A stretch of 64,000 bases of DNA from an uncultured Pelagibacteraceae bacterium (GTDB lineage: Bacteria; Pseudomonadota; Alphaproteobacteria; Pelagibacterales; Pelagibacteraceae). Location: assembly GCA_902555275.1 (NCBI GenBank), contig CACDRY010000003.1, forward strand, positions 1 to 64,000. Direction: 5' to 3'. Position 1 is the first letter of the stretch. Every line of letters begins with the position of its first letter. The translations under genes and the position numbers were made by a program. Under the pieces are notes generated by a model that saw only the letters and a program-made list of their open reading frames with translations, ran no database searches and was not told the origin of the DNA. Shown here one piece after another: positions 8,991 through 17,664 of this stretch.

Positions 8991-9736
8991 TCAATTTTGA
9001 CTTAAAAAATAGAGTTGCAGTTGTTACAGGTGGAGCGCAAGGTTTTGGTTTGGCTATTACGGAGAGATTTATTGCTTCAGGAGCAAGCGTAGTAATTTGG
9101 GATATTGATGAAGAAGCAATTAAAACAGCTATTAACAAAATTAATTCTGATAAGGTCTCATATCAAATAGTTGATGTTGGAAATTATGAAAGTATCTTGA
9201 AAAATTTAGCTGATGTTGAAAAAACTCACAAAAAAATCGATATTTTTATCAATAATGCAGGAGTTGCAGGAAAAAATACAACAGTAGTTGATTATCCAAT
9301 TGATGAATGGAAAAAGGTAATAGATTTAAATTTAAATGCAGTATTTTATTGTTGTAAAGCAGTTACCCCCTACATGATAAAGAATAATTATGGAAGAATT
9401 GTAAATATTGCATCAATTGCAGGAAAAGAAGGCAATCCTAACGCTAGTGCTTACAGCACTTCTAAAGCAGGAGTAATAGGTTTAACAAAGTCATTGGGAA
9501 AAGAACTAGCATTAAAAAATATTGCAGTTAATTGTGTGACTCCAGCAGCAGCAAAAACAAGAATATTCGATCAAATGACCGAAGAACATATAAATTATAT
9601 GTTATCTAAAATTCCTAGAAATAAATTTGCAAAGGTTAATGAATTAGCATCCCTTGTGACTTGGTTATCAAGTGAAGAAAATTCTTTTTCAACAGCTGCT
9701 GTTTTTGATTTGAGTGGTGGAAGAGCAACTTACTGA
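8987..9736 (+). CDS. Short-chain dehydrogenase/reductase (FabG-like)
   Basis: 249 residues of the classical SDR family: NAD(P)-binding TGGAQGFG near residue 15, NNAG near 88, the catalytic Ser in NIASIAG and YSTSK (Tyr and Lys of the catalytic triad) near 153-157, and a PAAAKT segment after strand 6. SDRs in this setting oxidise or reduce a sugar acid or polyol. It overlaps tctA by 4 bases and precedes the ROK kinase by 3, so transport, oxidoreduction and phosphorylation are likely one pathway. The substrate is not identifiable. Confidence 0.85.
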   Translation: MINFDLKNRVAVVTGGAQGFGLAITERFIASGASVVIWDIDEEAIKTAINKINSDKVSYQIVDVGNYESILKNLADVEKTHKKIDIFINNAGVAGKNTTVVDYPIDEWKKVIDLNLNAVFYCCKAVTPYMIKNNYGRIVNIASIAGKEGNPNASAYSTSKAGVIGLTKSLGKELALKNIAVNCVTPAAAKTRIFDQMTEEHINYMLSKIPRNKFAKVNELASLVTWLSSEENSFSTAAVFDLSGGRATY

Positions 9737-9739
9737 TTT

Positions 9740-10642
9740 ATGCAAATAGGTATTGATGTTGGAGCTACAAAAATTGAAAGTGTAGTTTTAGATGAAAAAG
9801 GAAACGAAAGTCAACGTGAGAGAACTGATTGTCCAAAAGACTATTTTCAAATTATAAAAACAATTAAAGAAATTAACAAAAAGTTTGAAAAAGAATTTAA
9901 AAAAGAACTACCGATTGGTGTTTGTCATCCTGGAATTCATTCACCTCAAACAGGATTAGTTAAGAACGCTCCTAACTGTTATTGGTTAGAAAAAAAACCA
10001 TTTCAAAATGATTTAAGAAAAGAATTAGGTAAGGAGGTATTTTGTGAAAATGATGCCAATTGCTTTGCTTTGTCTGAAGCTTTAGATGGGGCAGGAAAAC
10101 ATTATAAAATTGTTTATGGAATTATTATTGGCTCTGGAGTAGGCGGTGGTTTAGTAATAGACAAAAAAATTGTTAGCGGACCAAATGGAGTAGCAGGTGA
10201 ATGGGGACATAATCAAATTAACCATTTAATTTCCAAAAAAGAAAATTTCGAGTCTACCAATCTAAGAGAGGGCGAGATTGAGAGTTTTATGTCAGGCTTA
10301 AGTTTAGCAAAAAAATTTAATAAAAAATTCAAAAAGAATTTAAAGACAAATGAAATTTTTAATTTATATAGAAAGCATGATTTAGATGCTGAAAATTTAA
10401 TAGATAATTTTAAAGTAAATTTAGCAATGTCCTTATCAAATATAATTAACATTCTTGATCCCGATTGTTTCGTTTTTGGAGGGGGTGTTTCAAATGAAAT
10501 TGATTTTTTAAGTGAAATCGAAACTATCGTCAGAAAATTTGTAACAGGCAGAGAGTATGATGGTGTGTTTCTTAAACCAAAGTACGGAGATGCTAGTGGT
10601 GTTAGAGGTGCTGCAAGATTAGGAAGAAAATCAATATATTAA
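9740..10642 (+). CDS. ROK-family sugar kinase without the zinc motif
   Basis: 300 residues. The phosphate-binding IGIDVGATKIESVVLDEKG starts the protein, and the ROK signature region reads GIIIGSGVGGGLVIDKKIVSGPNGVAGEWGH. ROK kinases phosphorylate glucose, fructose, N-acetyl sugars or related compounds. The usual CxCGxxGCxE zinc motif after EWGH is absent: the stretch to ESFMSG contains no cysteine, although the closing ExxxSG is kept. A start with an adjacent Shine-Dalgarno site is not evident; translation is probably coupled to the SDR gene. The last gene of the tct operon. Confidence 0.82.
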   Translation: MQIGIDVGATKIESVVLDEKGNESQRERTDCPKDYFQIIKTIKEINKKFEKEFKKELPIGVCHPGIHSPQTGLVKNAPNCYWLEKKPFQNDLRKELGKEVFCENDANCFALSEALDGAGKHYKIVYGIIIGSGVGGGLVIDKKIVSGPNGVAGEWGHNQINHLISKKENFESTNLREGEIESFMSGLSLAKKFNKKFKKNLKTNEIFNLYRKHDLDAENLIDNFKVNLAMSLSNIINILDPDCFVFGGGVSNEIDFLSEIETIVRKFVTGREYDGVFLKPKYGDASGVRGAARLGRKSIY

Positions 10643-10645
10643 TAT

Positions 10646-10677
10646 TACAAATCAATTCTTGGTTGTATTTTTTTTTT
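10646..10677 (+). terminator. Probable terminator after the ROK kinase gene
   Basis: TACAA (10646-10650) pairs with TTGTA (10663-10667), with a bulged CAA/TTG extension toward the loop TTC, followed directly by a run of about ten T. The stem is imperfect but the T-run is long. Confidence 0.45.
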
Positions 10678-10678
10678 C

Positions 10679-10708
10679 TTGTAGTCTTTTAATAAATCAA
10701 TCTATAAT
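10679..10708 (+). promoter_or_regulatory. Candidate sigma-70 promoter for the Gts-like transporter operon
   Basis: A perfect -10 box TATAAT (10703-10708) with a poor -35 candidate TTGTAG (10679-10684), 18 bases apart, in the 111-base gap before the binding-protein gene. The leader would be about 40 bases and carries the strong site AAGAGGGAAAT. Confidence 0.4.
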
Positions 10709-10753
10709 TGTTTTTTTTAAGTTAACTTAATTTAATAAATAAGAGGGAAATAT

Positions 10754-12010
10754 ATGAAAAAAATGCTAATTGCTTTAATTGCGTTTGCATTCACTTCTAC
10801 ATCTTCTTTTGCAGGACCAAAAATTGAGGTTTTGCACTGGTGGACATCAGGTGGTGAAGCAGCTGCACTTAAAGTATTAAAAGATGATTTCGCTGCAAAC
10901 GGCGGTGAATGGTTAGACATGCCTGTAACAGGTGGTGGTGGAGACGCTGCTAACGTTGCACTTAAAGCAAGAATAGTTGCGGGAGATCCTCCTTCAGCTT
11001 CTCAAATTAAAGGTCCAACAATTCAAGAATATGATCAAGAAGGAGTAGTTGCTCCATACAACATTGATCCTATTGCTCAATCAGAAGGTTGGGATGGATT
11101 ATTAGATCCTATGATTGCTGCAGTTCACAAATGTCAGAATAACAGTGGTCCATATTGTGCAGCTCCAGTAAACATTCATAGAATTGATTGGATGTGGGCT
11201 AACAAAGCAGTATTTGATGCTAATGGAATTTCAGTTCCTACATCTTGGGATGAATTAAATGCAGCAGCAGAAAAACTTCAAGCTGCAGGTATCATTCCTT
11301 TTGCACATGGTGGTCAAGCTTGGCAAGATGCAACAGTCTTCGAAGCAGTAGCTATGGGTATTGGTGGAAATAACTATTACAAAAACTGTTATGTAGATCT
11401 TAAAGAAACTTGTTTAAGAAGTGAGACAACTGTAAAAGTTTTTGATCAAATGAGAAAACTTCAAGGTTTCACTGATGAAGGTAGCCCAGGAAGAGATTGG
11501 AACGTTGCTACTGGAATGGTTATTGAAGGAAAAGCTGGTTTTCAGATTATGGGTGACTGGGCAAAAGGTGAATTTACTGCTGCTGGAAAAGTACCAGGCG
11601 TAGATTACTATTGTGCTGCAACTCCATCTAATAATGGATATTTGTACAATGTAGATAGCTTTATATTCTACAAAACAAGTGACCCAGACAAACAAGAAGG
11701 TCAAAAATTATTAGCTAAATTAATGATGGGTAAAAACTTCCAAAAAGTTTTCAACTTATACAAAGGATCAATTCCAGCACGTTTAGATGTACCAATGGAT
11801 GAATTTGATAAATGTGCAAAAACATCTAATTCTGACATCAAAACTGCAGGAGCAAGTGGTGGATTAGTTCCAAGTTTTGCTCATGGAATGGCTCAAGGTA
11901 ATACTATGAAAGCTGCTTTACAAGATGTGATTACAGAACACTTTAATTCTGACATGTCTTCAGTTGATGCAGCAAATGCTTTGGCTGATTCAGTATTAGA
12001 TAATATGTAA
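10754..12010 (+). CDS. Sugar-binding protein of a GtsA-like ABC transporter (glucose/mannose type)
   Basis: 418 residues with a signal peptide (cleavage after SSFA, residue about 20). The mature protein starts with IEVLHWWTSGGEAAALKVL and continues with DMPVTGGGGDAANVALKARI and AGDPPSASQIKGPTIQE, which closely follow Pseudomonas GtsA-type glucose/mannose binding proteins (SBP family 1). Four or more cysteines in the mature protein may form disulfides. It would deliver a hexose or pentose to the permeases at 12081 and 12946. A strong terminator separates it from them. Glucose is the family default, but the XylB- and XylD-like enzymes downstream leave xylose or related sugars open. Confidence 0.9.
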   Translation: MKKMLIALIAFAFTSTSSFAGPKIEVLHWWTSGGEAAALKVLKDDFAANGGEWLDMPVTGGGGDAANVALKARIVAGDPPSASQIKGPTIQEYDQEGVVAPYNIDPIAQSEGWDGLLDPMIAAVHKCQNNSGPYCAAPVNIHRIDWMWANKAVFDANGISVPTSWDELNAAAEKLQAAGIIPFAHGGQAWQDATVFEAVAMGIGGNNYYKNCYVDLKETCLRSETTVKVFDQMRKLQGFTDEGSPGRDWNVATGMVIEGKAGFQIMGDWAKGEFTAAGKVPGVDYYCAATPSNNGYLYNVDSFIFYKTSDPDKQEGQKLLAKLMMGKNFQKVFNLYKGSIPARLDVPMDEFDKCAKTSNSDIKTAGASGGLVPSFAHGMAQGNTMKAALQDVITEHFNSDMSSVDAANALADSVLDNM

Positions 12011-12022
12011 AATACAAAAATT

Positions 12023-12056
12023 AAGGCCACCTAATTTTTAGGTGGCCTTTTTTTTT
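12023..12056 (+). terminator. Strong terminator between binding-protein and permease genes
   Basis: A perfect 12-bp stem AAGGCCACCTAA (12023-12034) with TTAGGTGGCCTT (12038-12049), loop TTT, followed by T-run. It lies 12 bases after the binding-protein stop and 25 bases before the permease start in the same operon, so it should make the permease mRNA a minority product. Confidence 0.88.
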
Positions 12057-12080
12057 AATCAAAATTAGAAAATATTTATA

Positions 12081-12956
12081 ATGCTCAAGTGGCTAGAAAA
12101 AAACCTACCTAAAATCGTAATGGCTCCAGCTGTTGGATTAATTGGTTGGTTTGTCTATGGTTTTGTACTTTGGACCTTATATATATCTTTTACAAATTCT
12201 AAAATCTTGCCCAAGTATGAACTTTGGGGAGTAGGTCAATATGTTAAACTTTGGGGTTCTAGAAAATGGCTTATTGCAGTTGATAATCTTCTTATTTTCA
12301 CAGCTTTATTCTTAATTTTTTGTGTTGTGATTGGAATTATTCTTGCAATATTTCTAGATCAAAAAATTAGGGCAGAAGGTGTCTTGAGAACTATTTATCT
12401 ATATCCTATGGCTTTATCATTTATCGTTACAGGAACAGCTTGGAAATGGATTTTAAACCCAACCCTTGGTATCCAAAAAATGTTTATCGATTGGGGATTT
12501 GAAAACTTTACATTTGATTGGTTGGTCAATCGAGAAATGGCCATCTACACCATTGTGATTGCAGGTGTTTGGCAATCTGCAGGTTTTGTAATGGCATTAT
12601 TTCTAGCTGGGTTGAGATCAGTTGAAGATGAAATCGTTAAAGCAGCCAAAATAGATGGCGCAAATTTATTTACAGTTTATTGGAAAATTCTACTACCAAT
12701 GATGAGACCAGTTTTTTTTACAAGTTTTGTAATTTTGGTTCATATATCAATTAAAAGTTATGATCTTATTGTTGCGTTAACCCAGGGTGGTCCGGGTATA
12801 TCTACAACCATGCCTGCATTATATATGACACAAACTGCATTTCACAAAAGTCAAGTTGGTTTGTCGGCAGCGAGTGCGATGATGATGTTTATGGCAGTAG
12901 CAGCTGTGATTATACCTTATTTATATTCTGAATTGAGGAGAGAAAATGCAAGATAA
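12081..12956 (+). CDS. Sugar ABC transporter permease, GtsB-like (CUT1)
   Basis: 291 residues with six membrane segments and the EAA loop VEDEIVKAAKIDGANLFTVYW near residues 180-200, which docks to the ATPase. First of the two permeases that follow the binding protein; it overlaps the second by 11 bases. Length and topology match the MalF/UgpA-type subunit without the large MalF periplasmic domain. No Shine-Dalgarno site precedes the ATG at the usual distance. Confidence 0.92.
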   Translation: MLKWLEKNLPKIVMAPAVGLIGWFVYGFVLWTLYISFTNSKILPKYELWGVGQYVKLWGSRKWLIAVDNLLIFTALFLIFCVVIGIILAIFLDQKIRAEGVLRTIYLYPMALSFIVTGTAWKWILNPTLGIQKMFIDWGFENFTFDWLVNREMAIYTIVIAGVWQSAGFVMALFLAGLRSVEDEIVKAAKIDGANLFTVYWKILLPMMRPVFFTSFVILVHISIKSYDLIVALTQGGPGISTTMPALYMTQTAFHKSQVGLSAASAMMMFMAVAAVIIPYLYSELRRENAR

Positions 12957-13848
12957 AACACACTCTTCATATAAACAGCTTGAACAAAAATCTAAATATA
13001 CAAATATGTTTTTGAGATGGTTTTTATATTTTGTTTTAGTAATTTTTGCTTTGTATTTTATTTTTCCCTTGTATGTAATGGTTGTTACTTCATTAAAAAC
13101 AATGGAAGAAATCCGTCAAGGAACACTTCTAACTTGGCCAAGTGGATTAAATTTTGACTCTTGGTTAGTTGCATGGGGTGGAAGAGGATATGGTGCAGGT
13201 GATACTTTCTTAAAACCATATTTTTGGAATTCAATTAAAATGGTTGTTCCAGCAGTATTCTTTTCTACTTTTATTGGTGCGATGGCTGGATATGTTTTAA
13301 CAAAATGGAGGTTTAAGGGAGACAAATGGGTTTTCCTTTTTTTATTATTTGGATGTTTTATTCCTTATCAAGCAATCTTATTACCCATGGCTAGAACCCT
13401 TGGAGTTCTTGGAATATCGAATTCTGTAATTGGACTTGTTTTGGTCCATACAGTTTACGGAATTCCATTTACAACTTTATTTTTTAGAAATTTTTATGTT
13501 TCTATTCCTTCCGAATTAGTAAAAGCTGCTAGAATAGATGGAGCAGGATTTTTTAAAATATTTTTTAAAATTTTACTTCCAGTATCAACACCAATTATCG
13601 TAGTAACAATAATTTGGCAATTCACACAAATTTGGAACGACTTTTTGTTTGGCTCAACATTTTCATTTGGAGAGGCAGCGCCAATACAAGTTGCTTTAAA
13701 CAATATGGTTTTATCAAGTACTAGTGTTAAAGAATATAATGTTGATATGGCATCTGCTATTATTGCAGGAATTCCAACACTTATAGTATATGTCTTAGCA
13801 GGGAAATATTTTATTAGAGGATTAACTTCAGGAGCAGTAAAAGGTTAA
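12946..13848 (+). CDS. Sugar ABC transporter permease, GtsC-like (CUT1)
   Basis: 300 residues, six membrane segments. The EAA loop is PSELVKAARIDGAGFFKIFFK near residues 187-207, and the C-terminal GLTSGAVKG is the usual end of MalG-type subunits. Starts inside the preceding permease gene (11-base overlap) after a GAGGAG site, and ends 2 bases before the ATPase gene. Pairs with the 12081 product in the membrane. Confidence 0.93.
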   Translation: MQDKTHSSYKQLEQKSKYTNMFLRWFLYFVLVIFALYFIFPLYVMVVTSLKTMEEIRQGTLLTWPSGLNFDSWLVAWGGRGYGAGDTFLKPYFWNSIKMVVPAVFFSTFIGAMAGYVLTKWRFKGDKWVFLFLLFGCFIPYQAILLPMARTLGVLGISNSVIGLVLVHTVYGIPFTTLFFRNFYVSIPSELVKAARIDGAGFFKIFFKILLPVSTPIIVVTIIWQFTQIWNDFLFGSTFSFGEAAPIQVALNNMVLSSTSVKEYNVDMASAIIAGIPTLIVYVLAGKYFIRGLTSGAVKG

Positions 13849-13850
13849 AA

Positions 13851-14945
13851 ATGAAAACATTAAAAATTGAAGAATTATCAAAGAACTTTGGATCAACTGA
13901 GGTTTTAAGGAAAATTAATTTAGAGATAGATGAAGGTAATTTCTTAGTTCTTTTAGGTCCTTCTGGATGTGGAAAATCAACCTTGTTAAACATTATTGCA
14001 GGATTAGAAACTATTAATGAAGGAAATGTTCACATAGATGATTACAATGTAAGTAAAGTAGAGCCAAAAGACAGAAATATTGCAATGGTATTTCAATCTT
14101 ATGCTTTGTACCCATCAATGAATGTGCGTGAAAATATGATCTTTGGTCTTAAACAAGCTAAAGTTTCAAAGGAGAAAATCGAAGAGCAATTGGAAAAAGT
14201 ATCAAAATTTTTACAAGTAGATGCTTTGTTAGAGAGAAAGCCATCACAATTATCTGGCGGACAAAGACAGCGTGTTGCAATAGGCAGAGCTCTAGTTAGA
14301 GAACCAAGAATTTTTTTATTTGATGAACCTTTATCAAATTTAGATGCAAAGTTAAGAGTTGAGATGAGACGAGAAATTAAAAAACTTCATCAGCAACTTA
14401 AAACAACAGTAGTTTATGTAACACACGATCAAACAGAAGCTATGAGTTTAGGTACAAATATTGCAATTATGAACCATGGTGTAATTCAGCAAAATGATAC
14501 ACCTGAAAATATTTATAATAAACCTAGTAATACTTTTGTGGCAGACTTTATAGGCTCTCCATCAATGAATTTAATAAAAGGCAATCTAAAAGAGAGTTCA
14601 AATAAAGTTTCATTCGTTACCCGTGGATCAAATATTGAAATTCCAATAAATGGATATGATTTCAAAGAAAAGTCTAATTTAGATAGTAGAGAGGTTTTTT
14701 TTGGAATAAGACCAGAACATATATTTTTTAAAAAATCTAATGAAGAGGATTTTGAGATTAATTTAAGAGCAGATTTAAGTGAATATATAGGACATGAACA
14801 GATAATGACCTTTAATTTTGAAAATCAAGAGGTGTTAGCTAAGTTTCCTTCAACAGTAAAAATAGATCTATCAAAAAATACAAAATTATTCTTTGATTTA
14901 ACTCAAATTTCATTGTTTGATGCTAAAACAGAGGAGAGAATTTAA
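13851..14945 (+). CDS. ABC transporter ATP-binding protein, MalK/UgpC/MsmX family
   Basis: 364 residues: Walker A GPSGCGKST (about 39-47), Q-loop MVFQSYALYP, signature LSGGQRQRVAIGRAL, Walker B IFLFDEPLSNLDAKLR, switch His in YVTHDQTEAMSL, then the MalK-type C-terminal regulatory OB-fold region containing GIRPEH. It energises the 12081/12946 permeases. It abuts the next SDR gene without a gap. A second, distinct MalK-like ATPase is at 60770. Confidence 0.94.
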   Translation: MKTLKIEELSKNFGSTEVLRKINLEIDEGNFLVLLGPSGCGKSTLLNIIAGLETINEGNVHIDDYNVSKVEPKDRNIAMVFQSYALYPSMNVRENMIFGLKQAKVSKEKIEEQLEKVSKFLQVDALLERKPSQLSGGQRQRVAIGRALVREPRIFLFDEPLSNLDAKLRVEMRREIKKLHQQLKTTVVYVTHDQTEAMSLGTNIAIMNHGVIQQNDTPENIYNKPSNTFVADFIGSPSMNLIKGNLKESSNKVSFVTRGSNIEIPINGYDFKEKSNLDSREVFFGIRPEHIFFKKSNEEDFEINLRADLSEYIGHEQIMTFNFENQEVLAKFPSTVKIDLSKNTKLFFDLTQISLFDAKTEERI

Positions 14946-15707
14946 ATGAAAGTAAAATATTTTGACTTAAAAAATAAAAAAGTTTTTATTACTGGAGGTG
15001 GATCAGGAATTGGAGCTTCAATAGTTGAACATTTTTGTGAACAGGAATGTGATGTTTATTTTGTTGATATCAATAAGAAAGACTCAAATAAATTAATTAA
15101 AGATCTTAAAAAAAAAGGTCTTAAAGTACCTTATTTTATTGAATGTAATCTTATTAAAATTAAAAAATTACAAACTATCATTCAAAAAATAATTAAATCA
15201 AAAGGTCCTATCGATATTTTAATAAATAATGCTGCTAATGATGACAGACACTCCACAGATCAAGTAGATGAAAAATATTGGAATAATAGAATGGATGTGA
15301 ATTTAAAACATTTTTTCTTTTCAATTAAAGCAGTTTTAAAAGGAATGATTAAAAATAAAGGTGGAGCTATCGTAAATTTAAGTTCAGTTTCATGGATGTT
15401 GGGTGAGGGTGATAAAGTTGCTTATGAGACAGCAAAGTCTGCTGTTATTGGTCTGACTAGATCTTTTGCGAGAGAATTTGGCAAATATAATATTAGATGC
15501 AACTCAGTTACTCCTGGATCAATTGCTACTGAGAGACAAATAAAGCATTGGCTAACTCCAAAGTATAAAAAATTTATTCTTGATAAACAGTGCTTGAAGA
15601 GACAGCTTAAACCTGATGATGTGGCAAGTTTAGTTGTTTATCTTTCATCTGACGTATCGTCAGGATGTACGAAACAAAACTTTATTATAGACGCTGGGAT
15701 CACTTAA
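14946..15707 (+). CDS. Sugar 1-dehydrogenase, SDR family (Caulobacter XylB-like)
   Basis: 253 residues. Classical SDR motifs: TGGGSGIG near 17, NNAANDDRH near 94-102, YETAK near 157, and a final CTKQNFIIDAG. The NDDRH after NNA, the YETAK active site, QCLKRQLKPDDVASLV and the closing CTxxxxxxDAG match Caulobacter crescentus D-xylose 1-dehydrogenase (XylB) and related aldose dehydrogenases. It would oxidise the imported aldose to the aldonolactone with NAD+. Directly follows the ABC ATPase gene, linking uptake and the first oxidation. Xylose, arabinose, galactose or fucose are all possible. Confidence 0.8.
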   Translation: MKVKYFDLKNKKVFITGGGSGIGASIVEHFCEQECDVYFVDINKKDSNKLIKDLKKKGLKVPYFIECNLIKIKKLQTIIQKIIKSKGPIDILINNAANDDRHSTDQVDEKYWNNRMDVNLKHFFFSIKAVLKGMIKNKGGAIVNLSSVSWMLGEGDKVAYETAKSAVIGLTRSFAREFGKYNIRCNSVTPGSIATERQIKHWLTPKYKKFILDKQCLKRQLKPDDVASLVVYLSSDVSSGCTKQNFIIDAGIT

Positions 15708-15718
15708 AATTTATATAA

Positions 15719-16759
15719 GTGTCTAAGAAAATTAAAATATCTGTTGTTGGAATAGGTTTAATGGGACTACAACATATTAAAGCTATTCAAAAATCAAAGT
15801 TAGCATCTCTCCACTCAATTGTTGAAATAAAAAAAACTGGGATAGAATTATCTAAAAAATTTAATGTACCACTTTATAAAAATATCAAAATTTTATTAGC
15901 AAAAGATAAACCTGATGCAGTGATAATTGCAACACCCAATGTTTTACATGAAATTGATACAATACAAATTTTAAAATCTAAAATTCCAGTCTTATTAGAG
16001 AAGCCGATTTCAGATAATATTAAATCTGCAAAAAAAATTATTAATAGTGCACGCTCAAATAAAACTTCATTACTGATAGGATATCATAGACGTCATAATT
16101 CAATTGTTAATAAAGTTAAAAAAATAATAGAAAGTAAAAAACTTGGAAAAATTGTATCTGCAAATATTTTATGTTGGCTATATAAACATAAAAAATATTT
16201 TAACGAAAAATGGAGAGTAAGAGAAGGCGGTGGGCCATTAGGTATTAATTTAGTTCATGATATCGATATGATTTGTTACTTACTTGGTCCTGTTAAATAT
16301 GTTCAGGCGTTTAAATCAAATAATATTAGAAAATATAAGGTCGAGGATACAGCCTCAGTAAATTTATTTTTTAAATCTGGAACTTTATGTACTCTAAATG
16401 TTTCCGATACCATAACTTCACCATGGAGCTATGAATTAACAGCTGGAGAAAATTCTGCTTATCCAATAACTGACCAATCTTCATATTTTATTGGAGGAAC
16501 TAGAGGCTCTGTTCAATTTCCTAATTTAAAATTTTGGTACTATAAAAAAGAAAGAAGTTGGTGGAATAATATTTTTAATAATAAAATTAAAGTTCAAAAA
16601 AGTAATGAAACTTTAATTAATCAGATCGATCACTTTTCTAGAGTAGTTTTGAAAAAAGCAAAACCAAAAGTGACTGGTAAGGATGGATTAAATTCTTTAA
16701 TAATTTTTGATGCAATAAACAAAAGTTCTCGATCAGGTAAAAAAATAAGAATTAATTAA
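15719..16759 (+). CDS. Gfo/Idh/MocA-family oxidoreductase
   Basis: 346 residues beginning with a GTG codon at 15719, 11 bases after the SDR stop. N-terminal Rossmann motif VVGIGLMGLQH, the EKP motif in VLLEKPISDN near residue 97, and the catalytic-site HDIDMICYLLG near residue 180. Such enzymes oxidise sugars or inositols with NAD(P). Lysine- and asparagine-rich like other AT-rich genes here. Its 3' end overlaps the convergent DMT transporter gene by 8 bases. Substrate unknown. Confidence 0.85.
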   Translation: MSKKIKISVVGIGLMGLQHIKAIQKSKLASLHSIVEIKKTGIELSKKFNVPLYKNIKILLAKDKPDAVIIATPNVLHEIDTIQILKSKIPVLLEKPISDNIKSAKKIINSARSNKTSLLIGYHRRHNSIVNKVKKIIESKKLGKIVSANILCWLYKHKKYFNEKWRVREGGGPLGINLVHDIDMICYLLGPVKYVQAFKSNNIRKYKVEDTASVNLFFKSGTLCTLNVSDTITSPWSYELTAGENSAYPITDQSSYFIGGTRGSVQFPNLKFWYYKKERSWWNNIFNNKIKVQKSNETLINQIDHFSRVVLKKAKPKVTGKDGLNSLIIFDAINKSSRSGKKIRIN

Positions 16760-17636
16760 TTTTTTTTACCTTCTTTGTTCCTTCAACTCTAATAAACAAA
16801 ACTCCAAAAATTATAATTCCAATAAGACCAATTATTTTACTTATATCTGCCGGAACCCCAAAAATTAAAAAATTAATTATTGTTGACCAAAGCAATTGAG
16901 AATACTGAAAATTAGTTACAAATGACAAATTAGATAATTGAATTGCATAAATTATTATAAAATGACTTATAAAACCAAAAATTCCCATAGCGACTAATCC
17001 AATCCAATAAATATTATTTTCAATTGGTACCCAATTAAATGAAATATAAATTGTAAATATCAAAGCCCCAGTAACTGCCGTATAAAAAACTGCTGAGAAA
17101 GGTTCATTATTTCCTGATATAAGTTTTGTAAAAAATTGATAAAGTGCCCAACATAGGGGTGGCACAATAGGAAAGATTAATTCTGGCGATAATATTTTCA
17201 TACTGGGTCCTAGAGCATAAATAATTGATCCAAAACTTAGCAACATCAAAATTATACCTTTAGGAGATAATATATCTTTTAAAAAATATGCTGATAAAAG
17301 TGAAACAATTAATGGAGCGCTAAAAAAAACTACATAAATGTCAACCAGGTCAAATCTTTGTAATGAGTTAAACATAAAGAAAGTCGCTGTGACCATTAAT
17401 AATGATCTAATAATTTGAATTTTAAAATTTCTAGTTAAATTTAGCTTTGGCTTAAAAACTAAGAAATAGACACAAAGAGCGACAAAGTGAAAAAAAAATC
17501 TTCCCCACACAGCTTGTGTAACTGGCATAACATTTCCTAAATATTTTGCAGTTGAGTCCATACAAACAAATAGAAAAAACCCTGAAGCGGATAGAAAAAT
17601 AACCTTAATTAAAGAGGCTTTTTGATTTTTTGACAT
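16752..17636 (-). CDS. DMT/EamA-family transporter
   Basis: 294 residues with ten membrane segments in two EamA repeats. The first repeat has MDSTAKYLGNVMPVTQAVWGRFF and the second PLCWALYQFFTKLISGNN and a C-terminal FGVPADISKIIGLIGIIIFGV. Likely exports or imports a small metabolite across the inner membrane. It lies between sugar-acid genes, downstream of uxaA on the same strand (28 bases apart). Substrate unknown. Confidence 0.85.
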   Translation of the reverse strand: MSKNQKASLIKVIFLSASGFFLFVCMDSTAKYLGNVMPVTQAVWGRFFFHFVALCVYFLVFKPKLNLTRNFKIQIIRSLLMVTATFFMFNSLQRFDLVDIYVVFFSAPLIVSLLSAYFLKDILSPKGIILMLLSFGSIIYALGPSMKILSPELIFPIVPPLCWALYQFFTKLISGNNEPFSAVFYTAVTGALIFTIYISFNWVPIENNIYWIGLVAMGIFGFISHFIIIYAIQLSNLSFVTNFQYSQLLWSTIINFLIFGVPADISKIIGLIGIIIFGVLFIRVEGTKKVKKIN

Positions 17637-17664
17637 GATAATTTATGAAAAATTTATCAAAAAG

